Part shown: positions 26,163 through 35,186 of the stretch, piece by piece
Position numbering within the stretch: the stretch's first letter is position 1
Layout: every line of letters starts with the position of its first letter
Origin: Persicitalea sp038235275
Lineage (GTDB): Bacteria > Bacteroidota > Bacteroidia > Cytophagales > Spirosomataceae
Assembly: GCA_038235275.1 (NCBI GenBank)
Contig: JBBSUC010000002.1
Location: forward strand, 124,001-188,000
Direction: 5' to 3'
Length of the DNA stretch: 64,000 nt
Notes under the pieces: model-generated
Databases searched by the model: none
The model's input: only the letters and a program-made list of their open reading frames with translations
Told to the model about the DNA's origin: nothing
Program-made: the position numbers and the translations under genes

Positions 26163-26594
26163 TCAGCCAATGTTAATTGTCTTGGTTTTTTTCTCCCAGG
26201 CGGCGAATTCATCCAAATCACCACTAACGCTCTTAAAGAGCCACAGCAGCAAAGCCAAATCGTCCGCCATGCCAATTACCGGCAGGAAATCAGGGATAAA
26301 ATCCAGCGGTGAGACGAAGTAAATCAGCACCCCGACAATCGACAGCAGGCTTTTCCACGGCAGCTTCCGGTACTCGCCGGAGGCATAGGCCCGAATCAGG
26401 CGCACCAGAATGAAAACCTGCTCTTTGGCCTCAGTGGCCCCACTCTTAAAATCGCCTTCCTTAGTTTTCTTATAAACCTGCTGAGCCAAGCCGTAGAGCT
26501 TCGAACTATTGGACGCGTACCGCCCGGCCTTACCCGTGGCTTTTTTGAAAAAAACTGATTTTAAAACTTGCGAGAGTAGCGAATTGCTTGCCAT
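26163..26594 (-). CDS. YkvA/DUF1232 family membrane protein
   Basis: A 143-residue protein whose core LIYFVSPLDFIPDFLPVIGMADDLALLLWL is the full DUF1232 signature: a YxxSPxDxIPD element between two hydrophobic stretches (listed here only by its key parts, residues about 95-125). The function of the family is unknown. The N-terminal half is basic and probably cytoplasmic. It is the first gene of the leftward block that continues with tatA, gatA and the transglycosylase. Confidence 0.9.
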   Translation of the reverse strand: MASNSLLSQVLKSVFFKKATGKAGRYASNSSKLYGLAQQVYKKTKEGDFKSGATEAKEQVFILVRLIRAYASGEYRKLPWKSLLSIVGVLIYFVSPLDFIPDFLPVIGMADDLALLLWLFKSVSGDLDEFAAWEKKTKTINIG

Positions 26595-26921
26595 TGTGTG
26601 AATATTAAATTCTTAAAAAAAACCGTGACGACGGCCCGGTGTCGATGTGTCGAACCGTCGATGCGAAACTATAACCGAATGTTTTTCCAAAAAATTGCAG
26701 CATTCAGGACAAAAGCGTCTCACGTTGTCAGGCTACTACTCCCACCCCATTTACGCAGTAGTAAGAAGATTGGTTGTAGCAAAAGAGTAAAGAATTTCGG
26801 CATAACCCAGCCTTCTCCCCTATTTTTTGCCTAAAATTTCGCCTTGAAGCCGGGTTTAACGAAATATCCGTTCTAATTTTGGAGCGAAAATTAATCTCAA
26901 ACTTTTTTATCCATATACCCT
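26595..26921. other. 327-bp spacer with no supported gene
   Basis: This separates the divergent DUF1232 and mdh genes. It holds the likely mdh promoter and a repeated GTCGATG word around 26639-26664, with CGACGG and CCGTCG arms that could pair. A 78-codon frame at 26598-26834 lacks family features and is judged to be chance. Confidence 0.6.
26874..26881 (+). promoter_or_regulatory. candidate -7 element of the mdh promoter
   Basis: TAATTTTG matches the Bacteroidota -7 consensus TAnnTTTG and sits 40 bp before the mdh start codon. A TTTA at 26855-26858 lies where the -33 TTTG would be, but the gap is somewhat short. Confidence 0.5.
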
Positions 26922-27845
26922 ATGAAAATTACTGTCGTAGGCGCGGGGGCCGTCGGGGCCACCACCGCCGATAACATCATCCGCCGCCAACTGGCCGAAG
27001 AGGTCGTGCTGCTGGACATCAAGGAGGGCGTCGCCGAAGGCAAAGCCCTGGATATGTACCAAACCGCCGCCCTGCTCAACTTCAATACCAAGCCCATTGG
27101 CTCGACCAACGATTACGAGAAAACCAAAGGCTCGGACGTGGTTGTCATCACTTCCGGCATTCCGCGCAAGCCCGGCATGACCCGCGAGGAACTGATTGGC
27201 ATCAACGCGGGCATCGTCAAGTCGGTGACCGAAAATATCCTGAAATACTCACCCAAGGCAATCATCATTGTGGTGTCCAACCCGATGGACACGATGACCT
27301 ACCTCGCCCTGCGCGAGTCGGGTCTACCCAAGAAGCGCATCATCGGCATGGGCGGTGCCCTGGACAGCGCCCGCTTCAAGACTTACCTGGCCCTGGCGAT
27401 GGACGTGACACCCAACGATATCCACGGCATGGTAATCGGCGGTCATGGCGATACAACCATGATTCCGCTCACTCGCCTCGCGACCTACAATGGTCTGCCC
27501 GTGAGCCGATTTCTGTCGGCCGAGAAGCTGGAAAAAGTCGCCGCCGACACGATGGTGGGCGGCGCGACACTGACCAAACTTATCGGCACTTCGGCCTGGT
27601 ATGCGCCCGGCGCGGCGGCGGCGATGCTGGTCGAAAGCATCATCCGCAACCAAAAGCGCATCGTGCCTTGCAGCGTGATGCTCAACGGCGAGTATGGCCA
27701 GAAGGACATCTGCATCGGTGTTCCGGTGGTACTGGGCCGCAACGGCTGGGAGAAAATCGTCAACATCCGCCTCAGCGACGCTGAGAAGGAAGCTTTTGCC
27801 AAATCGGCCGATGCGGTAAGAAACATGAACGGGGCGATTGCTTAG
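26922..27845 (+). CDS. mdh: malate dehydrogenase
   Basis: A 307-residue LDH-like malate dehydrogenase that interconverts malate and oxaloacetate in the citric acid cycle. The NAD-binding GAGAVGATTAD opens the protein (7-17), and D32 in LLDIKEG favours NAD over NADP. The substrate-binding arginines are R82 and R88 (IPRKPGMTR) and R151, and the catalytic histidine is H175 in GGHGDTTMIP. Arg in the loop PRKPGMTR rather than Gln points to malate, not lactate. It is a single gene with its own promoter and terminator. Confidence 0.96.
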   Translation: MKITVVGAGAVGATTADNIIRRQLAEEVVLLDIKEGVAEGKALDMYQTAALLNFNTKPIGSTNDYEKTKGSDVVVITSGIPRKPGMTREELIGINAGIVKSVTENILKYSPKAIIIVVSNPMDTMTYLALRESGLPKKRIIGMGGALDSARFKTYLALAMDVTPNDIHGMVIGGHGDTTMIPLTRLATYNGLPVSRFLSAEKLEKVAADTMVGGATLTKLIGTSAWYAPGAAAAMLVESIIRNQKRIVPCSVMLNGEYGQKDICIGVPVVLGRNGWEKIVNIRLSDAEKEAFAKSADAVRNMNGAIA

Positions 27846-27886
27846 TTCGGTGAGTTTTCTTTGATAAGGCTTGCTTAGTAAAAAAC

Positions 27887-27922
27887 GGGTTGTCGGCTTT
27901 GGACTGGCAACCCATTTTTTTT
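27887..27922 (+). terminator. Rho-independent terminator after mdh
   Basis: GGGTTG (27887-27892) and CAACCC (27908-27913) form a stem extended by a wobble and a C-G pair, followed by a run of eight T from 27915. It ends the mdh transcript. Confidence 0.75.
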
Positions 27923-28009
27923 ATAAATTGCTTTGAAACATCCTGAGTTAGATGGGGTTTACCATGCTAACCTCACTGTGTTTCCATTGTGCAGAATCTT
28001 TCACGCCCC

Positions 28010-29446
28010 ATGCCTATATCCTTTCACTTCCTGGCCCTCCTGTTGGCCGCCAATGCCTTGGCTCCTTTCCCGAATTTTGCCAAAAAGAAACCACGCCAGA
28101 TTATCCTCATCCTGGCCGACGACCTGGGCTGGAAAGACGTGGGTTTCAACGGCTCGCGCTACTACCAAACTCCCGTGCTGGACTCGCTGGCGGCCCGGTC
28201 GCTGGGGTTCACTCAAGCCTACGCCAATGCCTCCAACTGCGCTCCGAGCCGGGCTTGCCTGATGTCGGGAGCCTACGCGCCACGCCACGGCGTGTTCACC
28301 GTCTCGCCGCCCGACCGAGGCGATGCCCGCACCCGCCAACTGGTGCCGACTCCGAACGAGGAATTCCTGGCTCCGCAGTTCAAGACGTTAGGGAAGGTTT
28401 TTCAGGAAGCGGGTTTCAAAACGGCGGTAATGGGCAAGTGGCATATCGGGGAAGACCCGACGCAGCAGGGTTTCGACGTCCACAAAGGCGGTGGCGAAAT
28501 GGGGCATCCTAAAAGCTACTTCAGTCCCTACGGCATGAAATATCTGTCCGACGGCCCCGTAGGTGAGGAGCTCACGGATCGCATCACGCAGGAATCCATC
28601 AATTTCATGCAAGAAAACCGGGCGAACGACTTTTTCCTTTACATCCCGCATTTCGCCATTCACACGCCCTTGCAGGGCAAGAAAGATTTGGTAGAAAAAT
28701 ATAAGAAACTCCCCGCTCGCGACGGGCAAGGTACCAATCCCGACTATGCAGCTTTGATTGAAAATCTTGATCAGAACGTGGGCAAGATTCTGGACGCTGT
28801 CAAAAAACTGGGTCTGCAAGACCCGCTTATTATTTTTTCCTCCGACAATGGCGGTATAGCGAACCTCTCGCGGCAGTGGCCGCTGCGGGCCGGGAAAGGC
28901 TCCTACTACGAAGGGGGCATTCGGGTGCCGTTGCTGGTGAATCATACCGATATCAAACCCGGCGTTTCCGATTACCCGACTTTGCTTTTTGATTTGTTTC
29001 CCACCCTCTGCGAATGGGCGAAAGTGCCGCTTCCTGCTAACCAACCAATCGACGGTGTTTCGTTTCTGGATGTGTGGAACAACAAACCTCGCCCTGACTT
29101 GAAGGAGCGACCCTTATTTTTTCATTTTCCCTTTTATCTGGAGGCCTATCAAGTGGCGGGCGACGACAGTCGCGACGACTTTTTCCGTACCCGCCCCGGT
29201 AGCGTGGTGATCCAAAATGGTTGGAAGCTGCATCACTACTTCGAGGACGATGCCTACGAACTCTACGACTTGACCAATGACCCTGGCGAACGCATCGACC
29301 TGGCGAACGCGGAACCCGAAAAAATGAATGAACTGACCGCGATTCTGAACAAATGGCGGACGGAAGTCAAAGCTCCGATTCCGACGGAGCGGAATGCCAA
29401 GTATGAGCCGGATTTTGTTCCTAGACCCAAGAAGGCAAGGAAATGA
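28010..29446 (+). CDS. sulfatase, secreted (first of three)
   Basis: A 478-residue family S1 sulfatase that hydrolyses sulfate esters, probably on a glycan. The signal peptide covers about residues 1-24. The metal site starts with ILADDLGWKD (35-44), and C77 in NCAPSRACLMSG is the cysteine turned into formylglycine by maturation. GKWHIGE and IFSSDNGG supply the other active-site residues. The frame extends upstream by seven codons, but ATG 28010 opens the signal peptide. Its direct partner downstream is another sulfatase; the substrate cannot be read from sequence. Confidence 0.92.
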   Translation: MPISFHFLALLLAANALAPFPNFAKKKPRQIILILADDLGWKDVGFNGSRYYQTPVLDSLAARSLGFTQAYANASNCAPSRACLMSGAYAPRHGVFTVSPPDRGDARTRQLVPTPNEEFLAPQFKTLGKVFQEAGFKTAVMGKWHIGEDPTQQGFDVHKGGGEMGHPKSYFSPYGMKYLSDGPVGEELTDRITQESINFMQENRANDFFLYIPHFAIHTPLQGKKDLVEKYKKLPARDGQGTNPDYAALIENLDQNVGKILDAVKKLGLQDPLIIFSSDNGGIANLSRQWPLRAGKGSYYEGGIRVPLLVNHTDIKPGVSDYPTLLFDLFPTLCEWAKVPLPANQPIDGVSFLDVWNNKPRPDLKERPLFFHFPFYLEAYQVAGDDSRDDFFRTRPGSVVIQNGWKLHHYFEDDAYELYDLTNDPGERIDLANAEPEKMNELTAILNKWRTEVKAPIPTERNAKYEPDFVPRPKKARK

Positions 29447-29549
29447 AGTTGTTAGTTATGCTCATATCATTGGGGAAGATACACCCACTCACGTTTCAAT
29501 CTGGGGCTAGAAATCGTTCAATCACGTAATGTTTTTAAGCATCCCTATC

Positions 29550-29596
29550 GGGAATCGTATCTTTGGTTAAGCTGAAACTTAAAAAAAACGATTCCC
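29550..29596 (+). promoter_or_regulatory. promoter-like box inside an inverted repeat upstream of sulfatase 2
   Basis: TATCTTTG at 29558-29565 fits the TAnnTTTG -7 consensus. It is framed by a perfect inverted repeat, GGGAATCG (29550-29557) and CGATTCCC (29589-29596), and the right arm ends directly at the ATG. This may be an operator or an RNA stem hiding the translation start. Confidence 0.5.
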
Positions 29597-31060
29597 ATGC
29601 TGCGTTATTCCGTCCTTCTGTTCAGTATCACCCTTTTCTCCTGCGCTACCAACTCAAAAGATAGGCCGTCGGAAACCGCACCACCGAACGCGGCCCGACC
29701 GAACATCATCTACATCCTGGCTGACGACCTGGGATACGGCGATTTGGGATGTTACGGCCAAGAGATTATCAAAACGCCCAACCTGGATAAAATGGCTCAG
29801 GAAGGGATGCTTTTTACCGATCATTACGCGGGCAGTTCGGTCTGCGCGCCGTCGCGGGCGTCGTTTATGACCGGCTTCCATACGGGCCACAGCTACGTGC
29901 GGGGCAATTATGAAAAGGGTCCCTACGGTTTCGGGGCTTGTCTGGAATTACGCGACGAAGACGTCACGCTGGCCGAGGTGCTGCACGAAAAGGGTTATAC
30001 CAGCGCCATCATTGGCAAGTGGGGCATGGGTGTGGAGGGCACCACGGGTGTGCCGAACAAGCAGGGCTTCGATTACAGCTACGGCTACCTCAACCAGGGG
30101 CACGCGCATTTCCAGTTTCCCAGCTACCTATTTCGCAACGGGGAACGCATCGAGATTCCCGAAAACCGGAATTTGGCCAATAAGCGTTTTTCCAACGATT
30201 TGTTTACGGAAGAGGCTCTCGGTTTTGTGGATAACAACAAAGACCAGCCTTTCTTCCTGTACCTGGCCTACACCACGCCCCACGCCGAAATGCTGCTGCC
30301 CGGGAGTACGACTTTTGACGAGTACAAAGGCAAGGTCGATGAAAAGCCTTTCGTCGAAAAAGGCCCGCCCGACACCACCGACAACAATCAGGGTGCCTAC
30401 CGCTCGCAGGAGTTCCCGGCGGCAGCCTACGCCGCGCAAATCACGCACCTCGATAGTTGCGTGGGGGTAGTGATGGCAAAACTCGCCGCCGAAGGCTTGG
30501 CAGAAAACACAATGGTTATCTTCACGAGTGACAATGGACCGCACAACGAGGGCGGGGCCAATCCGGCCTATTTTGGAAGCAGCGGGCCGCTGCGGGGCAA
30601 GAAACGGGACTTGTACGAAGGCGGCATCCGGGTGCCGTTCATCGTGAAGTGGCCCGCCCGCGTCGAAGCCGGTAGTAGGTCCGCCCACGTTTCGGCCTTT
30701 TGGGATATGCTACCCACCTTCGCAGAGGCAGCGGGCGTTACCCCGCCCAAAACCGACGGACTTTCGCTGCTGCCGACGCTGTTGGGGCAGCCGGATAAAC
30801 AGGCTGACCACGACTATTTGTATTGGGAATTTCACGAAAATCCCGCCACCGACCAGGCGATACGCCAGGGCAACTGGAAGGCCGTGCGGCACGATCCGGC
30901 GGGAGAAATTGAACTGTACGATCTTTCCGGGGATATTGGGGAGCAAAACAACGTCGTCGACCAGAACTCTGAGATAGTAAAGAAGATGGCTACCCTTTTC
31001 AAAACCGCCCGCACTCCGCATCCGCTTTGGCCTTTGAAAAGTTCATTGAGTACCGATTGA
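29597..31060 (+). CDS. sulfatase lipoprotein (second of three)
   Basis: A 487-residue family S1 sulfatase. It has a lipoprotein signal with C16 in LFSC, so it should be anchored in the periplasm or on the outer membrane. The metal site is ILADDLGYGD (40-49), and C83 in SVCAPSRASFMTG is the formylglycine precursor. IGKWGMG and FTSDNGPHNEGG complete the site. The length and C-terminal region match arylsulfatase-like enzymes. The hybrid two-component regulator starts 8 bp behind its stop, so both are very likely on one mRNA. Confidence 0.94.
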   Translation: MLRYSVLLFSITLFSCATNSKDRPSETAPPNAARPNIIYILADDLGYGDLGCYGQEIIKTPNLDKMAQEGMLFTDHYAGSSVCAPSRASFMTGFHTGHSYVRGNYEKGPYGFGACLELRDEDVTLAEVLHEKGYTSAIIGKWGMGVEGTTGVPNKQGFDYSYGYLNQGHAHFQFPSYLFRNGERIEIPENRNLANKRFSNDLFTEEALGFVDNNKDQPFFLYLAYTTPHAEMLLPGSTTFDEYKGKVDEKPFVEKGPPDTTDNNQGAYRSQEFPAAAYAAQITHLDSCVGVVMAKLAAEGLAENTMVIFTSDNGPHNEGGANPAYFGSSGPLRGKKRDLYEGGIRVPFIVKWPARVEAGSRSAHVSAFWDMLPTFAEAAGVTPPKTDGLSLLPTLLGQPDKQADHDYLYWEFHENPATDQAIRQGNWKAVRHDPAGEIELYDLSGDIGEQNNVVDQNSEIVKKMATLFKTARTPHPLWPLKSSLSTD

Positions 31061-31068
31061 CCCGACTT

Positions 31069-34000
31069 TTGAAAAAAAGCATTTACATAACGCTCTTCTT
31101 CATTACTGCCCTGTGGGCCGCTCACCCGATTTGTGGCCAAACCCAGGGGCAGTATCTTGTTTCGGAAGAAAACTGGCTTCCTAATCGTACCATTCACTGC
31201 ATCTTTCAGGACTCGGAAGGTTTTTTGTGGGTCGGGACTGGGTCAGGGTTGTACCGTTACGACGGTTATGAGGTGAAGCATTTTGCCACCCATCCCAAAA
31301 AAACCAACACCCTCTTCACGAACCGCGTGACCAACCTGGGTCAGGATGTGCGCGGACGGCTAGTGGTTTCATTAGAAAGCGGGCTCAGCCTTTTTGACCA
31401 GAGGGAGCAGTCGTTCACCACGCTTTCCCGGGACATCGAGCGGTTCGGGCAGTTTCGGATGACCGACCGTGGGGACGCCTGGATCAGAGCGGAACCCTCC
31501 CGGCTTTATCGCCTTTCGGGTACCGATAGCTTGGCAAAAAAGGATCAGTCCCTGAAATTAGGGATTGAGAACCTCCCCGAATTCGCAAATCAGGTGGGCG
31601 AAATATTTGACTTTACGGGCTGGGGAAAACGGGATTTGCTGATAGGTTCTGAAAAGGGGCTTTTTCGTTTCGACCCCGTTGCGCAGCGGGTGTACGCTCT
31701 TCAATTCGATTACCCGGTAACGGTATTAAAAATCCTGGAAAACGGTCGAATCCTGATTGGCACTCAGAATAGCGGCATTTTTGAAATAACGATCGACCAC
31801 GATAAAGCGTCGATTGTCCAGCAATACCGGCTTGGGGATGGGAAGGTAACCGGCGGAAACCGCATCACTTCCATTTCTGAAGGTACGCACGGGGAAGTGT
31901 TGGCAAGTACCCGACTGGCCTTTTACCTGGCCGACAACCGAGACAGTCGGCTTACCTTCCGCATCCCTACCGAAGCCACTGAACTTCTGGAAGATAACAA
32001 CATCGAAACTACCTACATCGACCGCGCCGGGGTACTGTGGATTGGGACTTTGCGGGGCTTATTGAAAGTGCGCCCCGCTCCCTTGGTGGCCGAGCGAATT
32101 CGGGTCGAGACGAACGGACACCTTCCGTTGAATCAGCAAGTTGATTTCGTATTTAAAGAGAATGAAAGGCGCTACTGGTTAAAAATGACAAGAGGCGACG
32201 TGTTCGTGTACGATCCGTTAGAAAAGAAATTTGCCTGGGTAAACCTGCCGTCTGACAAAGTTGACCGATTCAACAAATCAGAAAAAGGGTACCTACAGGT
32301 TTACGGTAACACTCACGTTTTTCGACTGGATGCTTTCTCACTCCCACCCAGAATAACCGAAGTGATGACCAGCAGTCAACTCAGCTGGAGCGTAGAGATA
32401 AGGCCGGGCGAATGGTGGTTTGGCCGTAATCGGTACGGCATAGTTGGTTTCAGCGACACGGGCAAACAGCTATACGGTCCCCTTTTAGCCAGGGTCAATG
32501 AGCATTTCAATCAGGTGTCTACTATCTCGGCGATGATGCGGGATAGCGAACAGAATATTTGGATAGGTTCGCGGGGAGACGGCCTGTTGCGGGTAAACTT
32601 AAAAACCGGCGAGCTGAAAAAATACTCAGGCATGAATCAGGCCGGTAGCATTTCACGCCGTATTCTGCACATTAAAGAAGACTCACGCGGGCGGATTTGG
32701 ATCGCTTCGCGCGAAGGGGGCCTGTACCGCTACGAACCAGAAACCGACAGCTTCCGGCAGTTCACCACGGCCCACGGACTTCCCTCCAACGTGGTTTGTG
32801 CCATTGGGGAGGACAAGGCCCGCCGAATCATCGTAAGCACTGACAACGGTTTGGGGGTGTACCAGGAGGGAAACCCCGTCCCGTTCCGGGCCTACGGGCA
32901 GCGGGATGGAATCAAGTTCACCGATTTTGAATTTGCGGCAGTCGTGGAAAGCAAAAACGGTGATATCTACTTCGGCAACAGCAACGGGCTGTACCGGGTG
33001 CATATCGTCGAGCCGCCCGTCTCCACGAAATCTCCTTTTCAGTGGACTGATTTTCAGATTATAAAAAAAGAGGATAGTCTATCCCGATCTACCGACCTAG
33101 ATACAGATTTACACTTTACGGGCGAACAGCATCGTATTTCGCTCACATCAGATGAAAACAGTTTTGAAGTAGGTTTTGCTCTACTCGATTTTACCGATCC
33201 CGATAAAAACCGCTATGCCTACCGAATGAAGGGCCAAAACGACGAATGGCAGTATATTCTGGACGGAAAGCCGCGCGTTTATTTCCATGATTTGAAGCCT
33301 GGTACTTACCAATTGGAAGTCAGGAGCGCCGACGGATACGGACGCTGGACGGAGGCGGTTCACTCGTTGACTGTCATCATCGCTCCGCCCTTTTGGAACA
33401 GTAGACCCGCTTACCTTTTTTACGCCTTTCTGGTTGCTCTGATCGCATTCCTGCTGTACAAGATGTCCCGTCGCATGAATTATCTGCGGGTTCAACTGGC
33501 GGAAGAGGTCAAACTCGTCGCGCTGAAAGACCAGCAGATGATTTATTTCTCCGACCTGTCGCACGAAATAAAAAATCGTCTCTCGATGATTTTGGGGCCT
33601 TTGGAAAAAGCGCTCTCGGGAAAGAAAGTCAATCAGGCGGTGCTGAACAACCTGTACGAGCAGACACTCCGCCTAAAACGAATTTCCGACCAGATCATGA
33701 ATCTGCGGAAGAGCGAAGCCGGGGAATTCTTGCTGGAAGTCAGCGAGGGCAGCGTGTTGGCATCCCTCGAGCGTTTGTGCCAGGAAACCGAACCGCTCGC
33801 CATCGTGCGCGACATTCGGCTGCGATATACCTTCGGGCCGGAACCCGCTACGGCCTGGTTCGACGAGGAGCTGATCGAGATTATCCTGCTCAATTTGCTC
33901 AATAATGCCATCAAGTACACGCCCTCGGGCGGCACGGTTCACGTAAAAGGCGAAGTAGTGACGCTGGACAAGTCGGATTTGCCCTCGGCGGCTCCCGACG

Positions 34001-35118
34001 CGGGTCAGTACCTCAAATGTTCGGTCAGCGATACGGGAATCGGCATTCCAGCCGACGAAGTCAAAAAACTGTTCGACCGATTTTACCGGGCCACCAACGT
34101 CAGGCAGCGCGACAAGCGAGACGGGGCGGGTATCGGATTAGATATGGTGGCCCGACTCATCAGGAAACACCGGGGCATCATCGATATCGTCAGCCAGGAG
34201 GGCGATGGTACGCAGGTGGATTTTTATTTGCCCATCGAAAAAAAGCATTTTAACCTCAACGAAGTCAAGTTGTCGGGCCAGTCCGTACCAATTTTGGAAA
34301 AACTACCAGATCCCCGGCCGGAGATACCGCAAGATTCCCAAGCCAAGGAAGTCACGTTGCTGCTCGTGGACGACGAACCCGATATCCTGGAATATCTCCA
34401 CGAAAATTTAAAGCCGCTTTTCGCCATTCGGCTGGCCTCCGATGGGGAGGAGGCCTGGAATATTTTGCTGAATAATCCCGTCGATCTAATCATTAGCGAC
34501 TTGTCAATGCCCGGCATGAACGGCCTGGAACTGTTACAGAACGTGCGAAGAACCGAGAATATCAAGCACGTTCCGTTCATTATCCTAACGGGCCGCAATT
34601 CCGAAGCCCAGAAACTGACCTGCCTGCAAAACGGCGTGGATGATTTTATCGACAAGCCATTCAGCGTCAATCTGATTCTCTGGCGGGTCAAGAATCTCAT
34701 CGAAAACCGCCAATTGCTGCGGTCACAGTTTGGCCGTAAAATCACGGTGGAACCTTCGGTGAAGAACGACAAGTCGGCCAACGAGCTGTTCATCGAGCAG
34801 GTTGTGAATTTGATTGAGAAAAATCTCAAAAACAGTCTGCTGAGTGTGGAGTTTCTGGCCGAAGAATGCGCGATGAGTCGCGCTACTTTTTATCGTAAAA
34901 TGGAAAGTCTGCTCGATCAGCCGCCTGCGGTTTTTATCCGCACCTACCGCCTGAAAAAAGCCGCCAAGCTTTTGCTTAGCGGCAACTATTACGTGGCCGA
35001 GGTGGCGTTCCAAACCGGGTTCAGCAGTCCGAAGTACTTTTCAAAATGCTTCCAGAAAGAATTCGGCTCGACCCCGACGGAATACATCAAGACGCTGGCC
35101 GACGGGAACCCGAACTAG
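31069..35118 (+). CDS. hybrid two-component sensor/regulator (propeller-HK-receiver-AraC)
   Basis: A one-protein phosphorelay of 1349 residues. A signal sequence leads into periplasmic two-component propeller repeats (FLWVGTGSGLYRYDG; IWIASREGGLYRYE) to about 650 and a Y_Y_Y domain near 680-765. One transmembrane helix lies near 779-801. The kinase follows with H832 (SDLSHEIKNR), an N box (NLLNNAIKYTP) and DTGIGIP, then a receiver with D1144 (IISDLSMPG) and an AraC-type HTH from about 1257. Such sensors bind a glycan fragment and switch on the matching utilization genes. TTG 31069 (MKKSIYITLFF) is chosen because the longer frame overlaps the sulfatase and lacks a signal sequence. Sulfatases and SusCD nearby are the inferred targets. 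Confidence 0.93.
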   Translation: MKKSIYITLFFITALWAAHPICGQTQGQYLVSEENWLPNRTIHCIFQDSEGFLWVGTGSGLYRYDGYEVKHFATHPKKTNTLFTNRVTNLGQDVRGRLVVSLESGLSLFDQREQSFTTLSRDIERFGQFRMTDRGDAWIRAEPSRLYRLSGTDSLAKKDQSLKLGIENLPEFANQVGEIFDFTGWGKRDLLIGSEKGLFRFDPVAQRVYALQFDYPVTVLKILENGRILIGTQNSGIFEITIDHDKASIVQQYRLGDGKVTGGNRITSISEGTHGEVLASTRLAFYLADNRDSRLTFRIPTEATELLEDNNIETTYIDRAGVLWIGTLRGLLKVRPAPLVAERIRVETNGHLPLNQQVDFVFKENERRYWLKMTRGDVFVYDPLEKKFAWVNLPSDKVDRFNKSEKGYLQVYGNTHVFRLDAFSLPPRITEVMTSSQLSWSVEIRPGEWWFGRNRYGIVGFSDTGKQLYGPLLARVNEHFNQVSTISAMMRDSEQNIWIGSRGDGLLRVNLKTGELKKYSGMNQAGSISRRILHIKEDSRGRIWIASREGGLYRYEPETDSFRQFTTAHGLPSNVVCAIGEDKARRIIVSTDNGLGVYQEGNPVPFRAYGQRDGIKFTDFEFAAVVESKNGDIYFGNSNGLYRVHIVEPPVSTKSPFQWTDFQIIKKEDSLSRSTDLDTDLHFTGEQHRISLTSDENSFEVGFALLDFTDPDKNRYAYRMKGQNDEWQYILDGKPRVYFHDLKPGTYQLEVRSADGYGRWTEAVHSLTVIIAPPFWNSRPAYLFYAFLVALIAFLLYKMSRRMNYLRVQLAEEVKLVALKDQQMIYFSDLSHEIKNRLSMILGPLEKALSGKKVNQAVLNNLYEQTLRLKRISDQIMNLRKSEAGEFLLEVSEGSVLASLERLCQETEPLAIVRDIRLRYTFGPEPATAWFDEELIEIILLNLLNNAIKYTPSGGTVHVKGEVVTLDKSDLPSAAPDAGQYLKCSVSDTGIGIPADEVKKLFDRFYRATNVRQRDKRDGAGIGLDMVARLIRKHRGIIDIVSQEGDGTQVDFYLPIEKKHFNLNEVKLSGQSVPILEKLPDPRPEIPQDSQAKEVTLLLVDDEPDILEYLHENLKPLFAIRLASDGEEAWNILLNNPVDLIISDLSMPGMNGLELLQNVRRTENIKHVPFIILTGRNSEAQKLTCLQNGVDDFIDKPFSVNLILWRVKNLIENRQLLRSQFGRKITVEPSVKNDKSANELFIEQVVNLIEKNLKNSLLSVEFLAEECAMSRATFYRKMESLLDQPPAVFIRTYRLKKAAKLLLSGNYYVAEVAFQTGFSSPKYFSKCFQKEFGSTPTEYIKTLADGNPN

Positions 35119-35186
35119 GGTTATTGTTTTCTTGCTCAAAATCAGTACCTTCATTTTCCTGACACGCACAAAGTACTTTTTTACCC

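Noticed and set aside
26598..26834. 78-codon plus-strand frame upstream of mdh
   Set aside because: No family, signal peptide or ribosome site, and it lies in the promoter spacer.
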